DNA of 35,287 nucleotides from Chara braunii (taxonomy: Eukaryota; Streptophyta; Charophyceae; Charales; Characeae): NCBI GenBank assembly GCA_003427395.1, contig BFEA01000102.1, positions 691,155 to 726,441 of the forward strand. Reading direction: 5' to 3'. Shown in pieces: positions 22,951 through 32,486 of the stretch. The position numbers were made by a program, and so were the translations under genes. How positions within the stretch are numbered: position 1 is the first letter of the stretch; each line of letters opens with the position of its first letter. Below the pieces are notes generated by a model. That model did not search any database. It had not been told where the DNA came from and was given only the letters and a program-made list of their open reading frames with translations.

Positions 22951-23838
22951 TCTTTGTCAGTTTGGTCTAACAAGAAAAGCAAACCGTCGGTCACTCTATA
23001 GTTAGGAAGTAGAGATGAATCTTTCGCAAGGACATCCATGATAGGTTTCCAAATAGGATCGATAGTATATCCTTGACGAATTTTATCTTTCAGATCACTC
23101 CCAACGTCCAAGTAAGAGACAATAGTACCAAAGAAATCACAACGTATGGACAGTGCATCTGCAACCACATTAGACTTACCTTTGATAGTTTTCAATTCAA
23201 AATCAAAAGTATCAATGAATGCAGACCATCGTACTAACTTATCAAAGAGCCTAGGCTGTGTCTTTATCCACTTCAGAGTAGAGTGGTTTGAGTACACAGT
23301 GTAGTGTCTCTCTAACAAGTAGTGCTTCCATGTGTCCAACGCACAAACTAAGGTATACAATTCTCTTTCGTATGTGGAGTTGGCGACTTTTTCTGATGGC
23401 AGCCGTGCAGACAAAAACTCATTTGGTCTGTAACCATTGCCATTGTTTTGTTGAAGAACTGCGCCAATTCCGTACTGACTTGCATCAATAGTGACAATGA
23501 AGGGAAGTGACGGATCAACAATTTTCAGAACAGGATAGTGAGTTAAAGCATACTTTATCTTCTTAAAGGAAGACTCACAATCCTTGTCCCACAACTAGGT
23601 AGTTCCTTTCTTCAATAATCTTCTCATTGCTGCGGCGATCAGTGAGAAGTTTCTGAAGAATTTCCTATAATAACTTGCCAAACCAATAAAAGATCGTAGT
23701 TCAGTTACAAACTTAGATCGTGGTCAATCTCGAATTGTTGATATCTTCTTTTTTTCTGGTCTGAGGCCTTTTTCGTTCACTATATGTCCCAAGTATAAGA
23801 CCTCGGACCTGACGAACTCAGACTTCTTTGGGTTTATC
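22911..23838 (-). pseudogene. Element B RT connection and RNase H
   Basis: From about 23700 down to 23600 the connection region is readable in a broken frame (YYRKFFRNFS, AAAMRRLLKKG). The open frame 22911-23594 then carries RNase H: FIVTIDASQYGIGAVLQQN with the first catalytic Asp, STYERELYTLVCALDTWKHY, and the end VVADALSIRCDF. The motif normally TDHSTLKW reads YSNHSTLKW, so a catalytic Asp is Asn. It continues to the integrase linker (RVTDGLLFLL). Frame and residue changes indicate an inactive copy. Confidence 0.87.
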
Positions 23839-24365
23839 TTAAAAGTTGCCTTCTCGCAACTTCTCTAACACGAGACGAAGATGTTTCTCGTGATTTTTTA
23901 ACGTTTTACTATACACGAGAATATCATCAAGATAGACAATAATGAACTGATCCAACCATTGACGAAACAATTCATTCATTAATCGTTGGAACATCGCAGG
24001 GGCATTTGTCAAACCGAAAGGCATTACCATGAACTCATAATGGTCATACCTTGTTCGAAATGCAGGCTTATGTTGATCGACAGGTTCCACCTCGATCTGA
24101 TGGTACCCAGACTTCAGATCAATCTTACTGAAATACTTACACCCTGTAGTTGATCGAGTAAGTCATCAATGCGAGGAAGCGGTTCGGCGTTCCTGATAGT
24201 GACGACATTCAACCCTTAATAGTCAATGTAAAGACGCAGTTCACCTTCCTTTTTGGGCACAAACAAGACAGGTGCACCATAGGGAGATGAGCTAGGGCGA
24301 ATCCATCCCTTGTCAGTAAGGTCATGCAGTTGTTTCTTCAGTTCCTCAAGTTCCCTGGGAGACAT
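23839..24365 (-). pseudogene. Element B reverse transcriptase palm
   Basis: The open frame 23839-24090 contains [32 protein letters not shown] and the catalytic YLDD at residues 53-56 ([20 protein letters not shown]). Upstream, in broken frames between 24090 and 24365, the fingers and motif A region is recognisable as translated fragments ([23 protein letters not shown] and GLN separated by a stop where an arginine codon is expected; [12 protein letters not shown]). The order matches element A. Several frame changes separate these parts. Confidence 0.88.
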
Positions 24366-25031
24366 TCAATAGATAGGGCCCTTGGGAATCTTACTACCCG
24401 GAATGATCTTAATGGTGTGCTTAATAGTACGTTCCGTGATTCCGGAAGGTTCGGTCTGCAGATCCTTAAACTCAGAGAGAAGATTTTCAATAGTTGGAGG
24501 GAAGGAAGAAGAAGACTCACCGACTTTCTTTACTAACACCATCATAACTTCCTGTTCCAACTTTTTCTTTGAAACCATCGAACGAAAAGTTGGATAACTC
24601 GTACACCAAAAAGACAAACTAGAGTCAGAGTCAGACATACGATACAACTTGATTGATTTCATTTCAGATTGTGCATCCTTAAGTTGCACAACCTTACCTT
24701 TGAAATCAATGTCTGAGTTGACTTCCTCGTGCCAGTCCATATCGAGAATGAGATCGAAAGGCAAATTTTTTTCAACTAGGAAGGATAACTCATGCATAAT
24801 CTTTTTTCCTTCCCTAGTTATAAACTGACACTTAATACGATCGACATACTGGGAGACAGTGATCGTACTCTTATCTGCTAATATAAACGTGATAGGTCGA
24901 GACAAGTCTTTTACCTTCATTCCGATATGCAACTTGAGGATTGCTTTCTCGGAGATGTAAGACCTCGTCGATCCGGTGTCCAACAACGCACCTACTCGTG
25001 TTCGTGCGATTTCTATATCCGCAAACAACAA
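24366..25031 (-). pseudogene. Element B aspartic protease and RT N-terminus
   Basis: A 221-residue frame. The protease active site GALLDTGSTRSYISE is intact (Asp at residue 18), and the later landmark LPFDLILDMDWHEE has Asp where family members usually have Gly (ILGMDW). After a Ser-rich linker comes the RT N-terminal stretch KHTIKIIPGSKIPKGPIY. The frame then hits TGA where element A has an arginine codon (IYRM); CGA to TGA is the simplest explanation, a change expected at methylated CpG. Confidence 0.88.
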
Positions 25032-25264
25032 TTCGCCCTTAGACTTTGCTTTTCGAGCCTATGAGCTACGTAAGGCTAGCAATTCATTACCTAGCTTATC
25101 AAGGGAGTCATCTAGAGAGACAGAACATAAGACAATGTCAGGGTTGTCTGGATGATGGGCTAAGGAAGAATCATCCTCTGCCATATGAGAAGAAGGGTAG
25201 GAAGGGTTCGTAGGCGCCTTACCTGTCTATTCGTCCTTACCCTTTATCTCAGTAGGTGCAGATG

Positions 25265-25573
25265 CTACTCCTCCTGGCTGCTCGCTTTTGGATTTCTAAT
25301 CATCGGGCAATATGCAATAACATGTCCTGGTGTGCCGCATTTAAGACATTGCGCATTGTCCATGCGCTGCTGCCAAATCTCACCAGTCATCCCCATCTTC
25401 AGCAAAGGCTTCCCTTCGGCGATGTTAGGGTGCCATGGAAACGTGCGTGGTTTCTTCCTTATCGAATTTCTTGGTGGCCCTCCCCTGGAGGTCACAACAG
25501 CAGTGACTTCCCCCTTCCCGGAGTCACTGTTGTTATCCTTTTCATTCCTTTCTTCTATCAGCCACTTTTCCAC
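25265..25573 (-). pseudogene. gag: Element B gag nucleocapsid part with zinc knuckle
   Basis: The 102-residue frame carries a complete CX2CX4HX4C knuckle, CLKCGTPGHVIAYC, near its end, preceded by a basic linker (PPRNSIRKKPRTFPWH). Such knuckles bind element RNA in the nucleocapsid part of gag. It lies between the capsid segment (25766-26501) and the protease (24366-25031), as expected. Breaks on both sides show the polyprotein is not continuous; about 230 bases to the protease hold only short fragments. Confidence 0.85.
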
Positions 25574-25765
25574 TGTGTCATCATCGAAGACAACAAGGGT
25601 ATGGTCCTAGCGCTTTTGTCGCCTGAGAATTCGTTTCCCATTGTACGTCCTTCCTCCTCCTCCTCCTCCTCCTCCAGACTCAACTATGGCTGCATAAGAG
25701 TTTTTGACTTGAGAAGTCGTTTGCTCCCTTTGCAGAGCAAGATCGCGAAATTGCCTATAGTTATA

Positions 25766-26501
25766 CTACCCTGACTTTGCTTCGGCCACCAGGTGTCCCC
25801 AGATGGGCTCAGGCAACGCGCGGGAGTAGATATACAGCACTTGGTTGTCTTGCAGGTTCAAATCTTGGAACGTGCAGCAAATGATCAACTTCACGGGATA
25901 AAGCCTCGACCGATGTCCAATGTTTTTGACCAATCGTTGTGAACTGGATAAATGCCTTGTCGACCGTTGTCTTGTCAAGAAAACGGTCCTTGATCTTGGC
26001 CAAGAACTGTTTCAAGGTCAACGTCTTTGCCCACTCGCCAATGTCTTCAAACCCCGCGGCATTGGCCTCAGCCAACACCCATTGTTTGGCCTCACCTCCC
26101 ATACAAGAGGTGGTGAACGCAACTTGGGATTCCAGTTCGACCGGAGCAGTGCTGACATACGTTTGGATTTCATCAATCCAAAGCAACAGACTTTCATCTT
26201 TCTTATTACTAAACGTGAAAGGCAATTTCATGTTCACTTTCTCTTTCTTCTTTGGCTTCACCGGTTTTGCACTTGTCTTACCCGGAGTTGTCGAAGAAGG
26301 AGACTTGGGAGAAGGAAACAAATGAGAGGAGTTAGACGAAGAGGATGGTGGATTTGACAGTCCATTCCCATTAGTAGTTGTCTTAATTGTTGGACCAGCA
26401 GACTTCATGGCATTTCCCATCAACTTCTTTACTTCTTTCTTGTCTTCTCTTTCTTCTTGTCTATCTTCTTCCTTACCCTTTATCTGATTATTTCCTTTCA
26501 C
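25766..26501 (-). pseudogene. gag: Element B gag capsid core
   Basis: The frame 25809-26501 begins with a very charged stretch (KGKEEDRQEEREDKKEVKKL), then a Ser/Pro/Lys-rich spacer. The retrotransposon-gag core follows: LPFTFSNKKDESLLLWIDEI, EAKQWVLAEANAAGFEDIGE and LKQFLAKIKDRFLDKTTVDK. A frame change near 25900 moves its last part to 25766-25978 (NLQDNQVLYIYSRALPEPIW). The core matches gypsy gag in spacing and pattern. It would form the particle shell; the copy is broken. Confidence 0.85.
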
Positions 26502-26524
26502 AATGTTTGCAATGGTTCGTAGTC

Positions 26525-27156
26525 CTACAACAACTCATCTAACCGAATCTGTTGTCGGTCAATTTTCTCTTCCGGAAAGGTAAGGTAAGTCACAATATGA
26601 GACAATGTATGTGACATGTCTGCCTTCTCTCCAGTTTCTGTTCCAATCACCTGTCTAATCTCTTTAACTTTATGTCCTCTTCTTTGTTCCTGTTCTCTTC
26701 TTCTGGACAACTCTTTTTTCTTCCTTTCTTCCGCGACCAGTGTTTCTTTCAACTGCTGGATATTTGCATCAATCGTAGCCTCGGTTACCTCTGGCTTAGT
26801 CTCACCTTTGCGATCCAATTCCATATTTCTTCCAGTTGTTTCAAAGCAAACTGGTCCAGCACCTGACGACACTGGGCAATCAGTTTGGAGATTTGAGTCC
26901 CGGCAGCCACAACCTCCACATCTGTTATAGATTTCTTCAGACGGTCTTCAGTCGTCTGTAGATCAAATCTATCACGGATGTGTTGTTCAGCATCCGGTCC
27001 CGATAGATGTATTTCGGTCAACAACTGATTCCACAAGGCCAACAGTTCCTGTTTCCTATTCTTAGCCTGCGTCCGAGTCTTAGGCTCAGACGGTCCATCG
27101 CCCACGGAGAGCGTGATCGGAATAGGAAACAAGAATGTGGTCACAAACCTCGTCAT
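26525..27156 (-). pseudogene. gag: Element B gag N-terminal coiled-coil region
   Basis: Two overlapping frames look like one protein split by a frameshift between 26872 and 26785. The first (27156 to 26785) starts MTRFVTTFLFPIPITLSVGD and contains heptad-like helices (LLALWNQLLTEIHL, ITDVEVVAAGTQISKLIAQC). The second is strongly charged and helical (QLKETLVAEERKKKELSRRR) and ends RQQIRLDELL with a stop at 26525. A further frame change leads into the capsid segment. This N-terminal part is not widely conserved, so assignment rests on position. Confidence 0.65.
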
Positions 27157-28524
27157 AATAGACTTTTACAAACATTTCTAGAAATCAGACATTTTTGGAG
27201 GACAGAAACAAGAAAATTCGTCGGCCAGGTTGATCTACCGCAAAATAAATAAAAGAGACAATAATTTAACGGTCACCCGAACCAAACACTATCTGAACAG
27301 AAAGATTTAATAACAAGGAACAAAAATTTCTTTACTAATCCTGGTTGCTGTTCTATTTCTATGTGATGACGTTCTGTTCTATTTCAGGTACCGCGACTCA
27401 GGCCAGCATGATCATCAACACACACAAGTAAGTACATAGGCACACAACACAGCACAAGACAACAGGTAAGTCCGCCAACAAAATCACAACAATAGTTAGC
27501 GTTCTTCCCCTGCTGCTGCTTCTTCTTCGGTCCTGTGAGATCAGCACCCAATCTGACGTATGGCACCACAACCACGTCAGTCTTCCAGCTATGCCGCTTC
27601 AATCATCAGAATGCAACTCTTACTTAGGCACAACTGTGCCTGCCACGCGTCACCCATGGCATACCAACTCAGCAACTCGAAGAGTATGCCATGTCAAAGT
27701 CATCAATGGGGTGCATGTCAACAATGTGCGTCGATGTCGTCGTCGAGTAAGTCACTTTCCTGCCTGCCACATGTATCCCCTGGTGTGCTAACACAGCATC
27801 GCTTGAGTCTGCCACGTCAGCACTATAGTCCAGTCAGCATCGAGTGGGGTACACGTCAGGAGCAATAGCAGCGCATCGTACAATGCCACGTCAACCAGGT
27901 AATGGAGTGCCACGTTAGACAATTCCACGTCAGCCTGAAGCTGCTCACCACAGTAGTCCAATGGTGAGTCAGCAATGCCACATCAGCACTCCTCCACAAC
28001 CACTGGCCACGTCAGCAAGGTGATACTATAATAGTGTCCTTGAAACAAGCACGAATGGGTCGCAACACTCAGAATGTGCTCCAAGTCGCACTCTTGAATG
28101 TTCGGTCTACCTGGAGTATTGCACGCTTCGCGTGAGAACAGTCCACAAATTCCGGATCGTATATGCTGTCCAGCACCACGGTGAGGGCTTTCTGTACGAT
28201 AAGATAAGGCCACGCTTGTGGCTCAAATTTACCAGCTTGTAATTGCTGACTCAATTTTGTGAGAACCAGTTGATCGTGAGTGTCGCTCCCGGAGTCATAT
28301 TACCAGGATCACCACGGATGAGTGCATCCCGATCGCAGATGCGATCGATCGGGATCTGGATGGCAGCGCTATCCTTGCTGGATTTTCCCTTGTCGGGATA
28401 CCAATGCCACGTCAGCACCTGACGTGCACAATTCCAATCTTATCCACGTCAGCTCGTAGTCGTCACCACTTCTCGTCGTCATTCTGTACAGGTCGTCGTT
28501 GTCAGTCACATCATCCGAAGTACA
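27157..28524 (-). promoter_or_regulatory. Element B leader with clustered ACGTCA (bZIP-like) sites
   Basis: This 1.37-kb untranslated leader is crowded with the plus-strand word CCACGTCAGC, which reads GCTGACGTGG in the element sense. Clear or near copies start at 27572, 27811, 27885 (AAC end), 27909 (TTA variant), 27924, 27977 (ACATC variant), 28006, 28406 and 28443, with TGACGT alone at 27555 and 28419. Hybrid C/G-box sites of this kind are bound by plant bZIP factors; binding here is inferred, not shown. A 75-codon frame of unknown origin lies at about 28069-28297. A 26-base hairpin (CCCGATCG...CGATCGGG) lies at about 28327-28352. Confidence 0.5.
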
Positions 28525-28536
28525 GCTCCGATACCA
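28525..28536 (-). other. Primer-binding site of element B, initiator Met-tRNA type
   Basis: On the minus strand TGGTATCGGAGC matches 11 of 12 bases of TGGTATCAGAGC, the usual plant initiator Met-tRNA site. It starts 3 bases inside the LTR edge (spacer AAT). This fixes the right-hand LTR as the 5' LTR. Confidence 0.88.
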
Positions 28537-28539
28537 ATT

Positions 28540-29508
28540 TGCAATGAACCCAGATCGTGAAGACACTTGTCAACAATGCAAGCCCAGATAGATATCAACC
28601 TGCTGATGATTGTCAATAATCAAAATCGTGTCCAGATAGAATGAGATGGGAAAACATACACAGACGAAAGAGAGAGAAGGGAGAATAGACTTAGAGGGGA
28701 GAAGAAAACAATGCCCACTTCTGCTTCGGGCTCCCTCCTCGATCGCCACCTCAATAATCAATAGTCCGAACACAAATCTGAAGTTCTATCTCAATGTGCC
28801 ACGTGGCACGTCAACCTGTCATCATCAGCGAGTTGGAGCAATGTCGACATCAAGAGAGCAGGTACGTATCTACAATCGCCCCACAGTCTTGATCTCCTTC
28901 CGAGTGACGATGAATCAGAACAGCAATATCAGACACGTAGCCCCGCCACGTCAGCAAGAGTACATGTGGCAGCAACTACGTCAACGGCGGCGCGTGGCAG
29001 CTACCACGTCAGCATGCCCAAAAGACAATTGCCAGCCAGCCACCATGCCGAGCCAGCAGTGCGTCGCCGTAGTCAGTCAAGTGCCAGCATAGAGCCAGCA
29101 TCCAGCCAGTATCGCATCGTCGCACTAGCGTCGAAGTCAACGCGTGAAGTCAGCATTGATGCAAGACAGAATGTTCTCCCAGCCAGGTAGTCCAGGCTTA
29201 TGTAGTGTGGATGCGGGGTCTGGACCCCGGTTGCTGCTTCCCTAAGCCGTCGAGATCTCAAGACAAATGGCGGCTCAGATTTGCCTGAAACCGAACTCCC
29301 TGTGGCCTTGATGCTGTCCGGGTACCTGCGCACAACAAGTGAATGTATCCGACCAAGGGCCTGGGCGTGGTACCTTTGACAGTTGACTTAAACTTTTGAC
29401 TTTCCTAGGCAGTGCGTGGTCACACTGCCTGGCGCAGGCCGAGTTTGGCCTGCGTCGTCTGGGCTCCGATTTGAGGGCCCAGACTGCTGCAGAACATGGG
29501 TTACTGCA
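28540..29508 (-). repeat. 5' LTR of element B
   Basis: Equal in length (969 bp) to 20620-21588 and alignable throughout apart from a 35-45 base patch near the primer-site end. It carries the same GCCACGTGGC palindrome (28798-28807), GCCACGTCAGC at 28945, ACCACGTCAGC at 29003, and a TTGACTT pair near 29382 and 29397. In this copy the outer edge adjoins AAACAGGAGAAGG, the start of the next repeat-rich block. Confidence 0.93.
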
Positions 29509-29521
29509 AAACAGGAGAAGG

Positions 29522-29703
29522 ACGTGCTTCAGTCTATTGGTGGGGAGCCACACTAAAAGTAAAAAGAAGAAGGGAAAAATGATGCTTCAGTCTGTTGGTG
29601 GCAAGCCACACCTGCTGCTGATATACTGAGTCTGTGTTGAACCCCGCACCTTCTCTGTACAAGGGAGGTATACTTGAAAAAAAAAAAAAAAAAAAAAAAA
29701 AAA
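29522..29703 (+). repeat. Short direct repeat and 27-A tail, retrosequence-like
   Basis: TGCTTCAGTCTATTGGTGG (29523) recurs with few changes as TGCTTCAGTCTGTTGGTGG (29582), both followed by an AGCCACAC-type word. The block ends in 27 uninterrupted A residues (29677-29703). A poly(A) run of this length suggests the 3' end of a retroposed sequence; no RNA polymerase III boxes or coding remnant were seen. No target duplication was found. Confidence 0.4.
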
Positions 29704-29902
29704 CAGCCCGACTTAATGCGAGGGGTGCTCATATGAGCAGACACCACTAGCACTCCCGGGGAGATATACATAAAGCCATGCTGAATACAGAATGGAATGA
29801 AGTGGGACCTCATTCCAGAGTGCCCACCGAGATTCGTTTCCTTTGATCATTTTGTTTCGGTTTGTTTTGTTTTGTTTGTCATCAATGTCCTGGGGCCAAG
29901 TC

Positions 29903-30033
29903 CCACTAGCAGCGTTGAGTTTCCTCAGCGCCTGAATCCGGATGTGTTTGTGGAGATGTGCGGCAATTTCTGCACATTGGTCACAAACATGTCCAGATTC
30001 AGGCGTGTTGAGGAAACTCCACGCTGCTAGTGG
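29903..30033 (+). ncRNA. 131-nt foldback: miRNA-precursor-like or MITE hairpin
   Basis: Bases 29903-29952 pair with 29982-30033 in a long imperfect stem: CCACTAGCAGCG... at the left and ...CGCTGCTAGTGG at the right, with an 11-bp GAGTTTCCTCA block, a CGCCTGAATC block and a TGTTTGTG block inside. The stem resumes as ATGTGC/GCACAT (29956-29961 and 29972-29977), leaving a 10-nt loop. Two differences are G-U type, and a 2-base bulge is present. Size and shape fit a plant miRNA precursor or a small foldback element. No expression evidence is available. Confidence 0.5.
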
Positions 30034-31030
30034 ATGCTTAAGACACGAACTGAGGGCGGAGCTTGGAGTTTCGCATGCTCAGTGCGGAAATCTGCTGTCG
30101 CACTACAGGTTGGCCACGGAAAGAAATCTGCTACTGCTCTGCTCCTTCGAGTAGGTAAATCAAATCCGCCTGTGCTCAGCCACTGTTGGTCACCGTTGGG
30201 ATTCTGACCGCAAATTCAGTGCCATTGGTACGAGACGGAATCTGTAATCTGACAAACTGCCAAGATGACATCATTTTTTTCATTTTCTTTTTTAGAAAAC
30301 CTTGGGGCCCTGAGGGCTTCATCATTATGCAACATTCAGGGGCAAATGAGGCCCCGAATCCCTCAAACAAAACAACCCGGAAGGAAATACTGGGGGCACA
30401 GCCCAGCTCAGACAGGTGTTGGGTACTATGTGTCTAGGATCAGAAATGGCCAACACACAGACCGCTGTCCTGATGTCCACAACCCTGAAGTGAAAATAAA
30501 GTTGCCTACAAGGCCAGGAAAACCAAACAATCCATCACTACCACCCCTTCTGGAATTACACCCTCACGGTCTAAAAATGAAAAAGATGAGAGCATACGGT
30601 GGAACCGGTGAACCATTCGAATCACTTTTCGAATGGGGCAGAGGGCTCGTAGTACATTTATTTACAGCAGCAGCCTAGCAACAGGCACTGCGACTTCAAA
30701 AAAAGGATTCCGCCTATCCTATCACAATTCATGTCTGCAGGGCCAAAGAAACCCGACCAATATAGAAAAGTTGACCCTAACTAACGATCACCCGCAGGGA
30801 CTACTCTTGCTAGCACCCTACACGGGCCTACAGTATCTTTATTTTCCTACCCTCATCTTAGAAGGAGAAAATCCATTGTCCCACCTGGCTCAACTCCAAC
30901 AAATCCAAGAACAAATCAGAGGATGAGGATGAGGGCAAGAAACATGGAGGGGAGCTGACATCATTTGCAAGCACGTCCTTCTTCTTCTTCTTCATCTTTT
31001 TGTTTTGTTTTTAACCAACCCCAGGTTTGC
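30034..31030. other. Unassigned DNA
   Basis: Plus-strand open frames at 30265-30678 and 30633-30926 overlap but have no recognisable domain. The stretch could be an old retroelement body, given its setting between a foldback and a SINE, but no motif supports a family. A CATTCGAA/TTCGAATG hairpin lies at about 30615-30637. Confidence 0.45.
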
Positions 31031-31395
31031 CAGCGGCCTAGCTCAGTTGGTAAGGCACGCAAGTGGCATTCAGGAGGTCTTGGGTTCAATCCCGGCCTCA
31101 TGTACCTTCCTGGGCAAGCTTGGCACCCGCCACATAGAGATATGTTGTTGGTCCCCCTGAGTGGCATTGAGCAGAGACTGCTGATGCTCATAGGGGGAGG
31201 GGGACTGGAGGGGAGGCACAGCGACTGGCCCATCGAAGAAGCCAAGTCCTGATGCTCCCGGCTGAACCCTGGCTGGTATCACCCACCTGCTGGCGGGTGC
31301 GGCTCCCGTGTGTTCCCTCGTTGGAGACTTGAGCACGGATGTGGCTAATACGGGGTGTCCAGATTCCTTTTTTTTTTTTTTTTTTTTTTTTTTTT
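31031..31395 (+). mobile_element. tRNA-derived SINE with poly(T) end
   Basis: The head carries RNA polymerase III promoter boxes: box A TAGCTCAGTTGG (31039-31050) matches TRGCNNAGYNGG, and box B GGTTCAATCCC (31083-31093) is one base from GGTTCGANTCC, with tRNA-like spacing. A body of about 270 bases without tRNA similarity follows, ending in 28 T residues (31368-31395). The head cannot close a normal tRNA acceptor stem, so it is a SINE rather than a tRNA gene. Some plant SINEs end in T runs. No target-site duplication was identified. Confidence 0.72.
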
Positions 31396-32084
31396 CCTGC
31401 ATACGGAGATCTGCGAGTGCACATCATCTGCCAGTGGTCAATGGGTTATTCAGAGAGTGACCCCCATGGGCCCCATTTTTTAATTTCCCCTTTGCTCTCC
31501 CTCCTGCCTTCCTGTTCGAAGAGAGGGAGGAGGGAAGGGGGGGGGGAGGAGAGGGGGAGTATAGGAGGAATTTGGCACATCCAGGGAAAACAGTTGTGGG
31601 AGAGTGGAAGCCAATGGAAAGGGAGATCCCTGGAAACAGCCAAGGTTGGCGAGAGACGGAAAGATACTGTCACCCTGTACAAGGTCCTGATGATCTGGAG
31701 TGTCCATGTACATCACCTGAACCTGACCAATACACCTATCCACATACATTCTGAACGTCGGGCTATTTCCGACTTTGGCCTTCACCTGAAAAGGCATTTG
31801 CGACCATTTGCTTTCTGCATAAATGACAGTTCACCCGTCAGAGGAGGAAACTCGGCAGCAGCTTTGTTCGGAAATCCCCGCTGATGACTCAACCCCTCTC
31901 ATGACCCCTTGTGATTTGCTTTTCTTCCCCCCCTTACCCCTTATGATTTGTTAAAAGATGAGAATTAATCATCTGTCGAGAAACAAAATGTGGGAGTCCC
32001 TACTGGAGAGAGGGAAAAAGACAGCTGCCTCGGTGAATGATGTGTCTTTTTTTCCCCCTTTCTTTCCTGTTCTCTTTTTCTGAT
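31396..32084. other. Unassigned DNA with purine-rich tract
   Basis: A G/A-rich stretch at about 31518-31562 and overlapping short open frames on both strands are present. No domain was recognised. The left edge of the LINE fragment that follows is not sharp and may lie within this stretch. Confidence 0.45.
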
Positions 32085-32486
32085 AAGGGTATATCCACAA
32101 GTGACCCTCCCCAGGTAATCCAAGAATCCAGCGCAATGCAGTCTCCACAGCAGCTTTTTTGTACCTTCCTCGAAAACAAGGTTCAGCCTTCTGTGCTGCA
32201 TGTCCTACGGGCCATCTGCTGGAGTATCCGAGACACATCTGGATCGCTTGCGCGGCCAGGTTCTGGCTGAAGAGGCAGTACTCCTTTTCTGCATACTTCC
32301 TGTTTTTCGAACCATGTATCAGTAATATGTGTATGAGGGACGCTGGACCCGTTTTCCAGCAGGTGCAGCTCCCCACCAATAGACCGGAGCCAGTAGCTGA
32401 GCTGTTAGTGGTGGATGCTCGTACCAACACCACTAGCAATCTCAGCCGGTTAAAAAAAAAATAAAAAAAAAAATAAAAAAAAAATG
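32085..32486 (+). mobile_element. 5'-truncated LINE with zinc-domain remnant and A-rich tail
   Basis: In the frame from 32159, FCAACPTGHLLEYPRHIWIAC gives CX2C (from 32192) and HX4C (ending 32251), followed by an aromatic stretch AARFWLKRQYSF; this is the zf-RVT-type domain also present in the long LINE near 18145. Next comes the shared 3' motif (32337-32382, GGGACGCTGGACCC...CACCAATAG), then about 70 bases and an A-rich tail at about 32452-32483. The copy lacks endonuclease and RT, as expected of 5'-truncated LINE insertions. No target duplication was identified. Confidence 0.72.

Larger units (their letters stand above)
20620..29508 (-). mobile_element. Ty3/gypsy chromovirus-like LTR retrotransposon, element B (degenerate)
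   Basis: Two 969-bp direct repeats (20620-21588 and 28540-29508), each TGCA...TGCA at the edges, enclose minus-strand gag, zinc knuckle, protease, RT, RNase H, integrase and a chromodomain. A primer site for initiator Met-tRNA lies 3 bases inside the 28540 edge, so the right-hand repeat is the 5' LTR. Flanking pentamers are AAGAA and AAACA, so no target duplication is preserved. By hand count the LTRs differ at about 47 of 888 aligned positions, mostly transitions, so the insertion is not recent. Every coding segment is interrupted. Confidence 0.94.

Noticed and set aside
25185-25774. Plus-strand open frames of 141-172 codons
   Set aside because: They are antisense to the gag nucleocapsid region of element B, whose minus-strand frame carries a clear zinc knuckle.
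31031-31100. A functional tRNA gene
   Set aside because: Box A and box B are good, but the sequences at the acceptor positions cannot pair and no anticodon stem could be drawn; the long non-tRNA body and T tail indicate a SINE.
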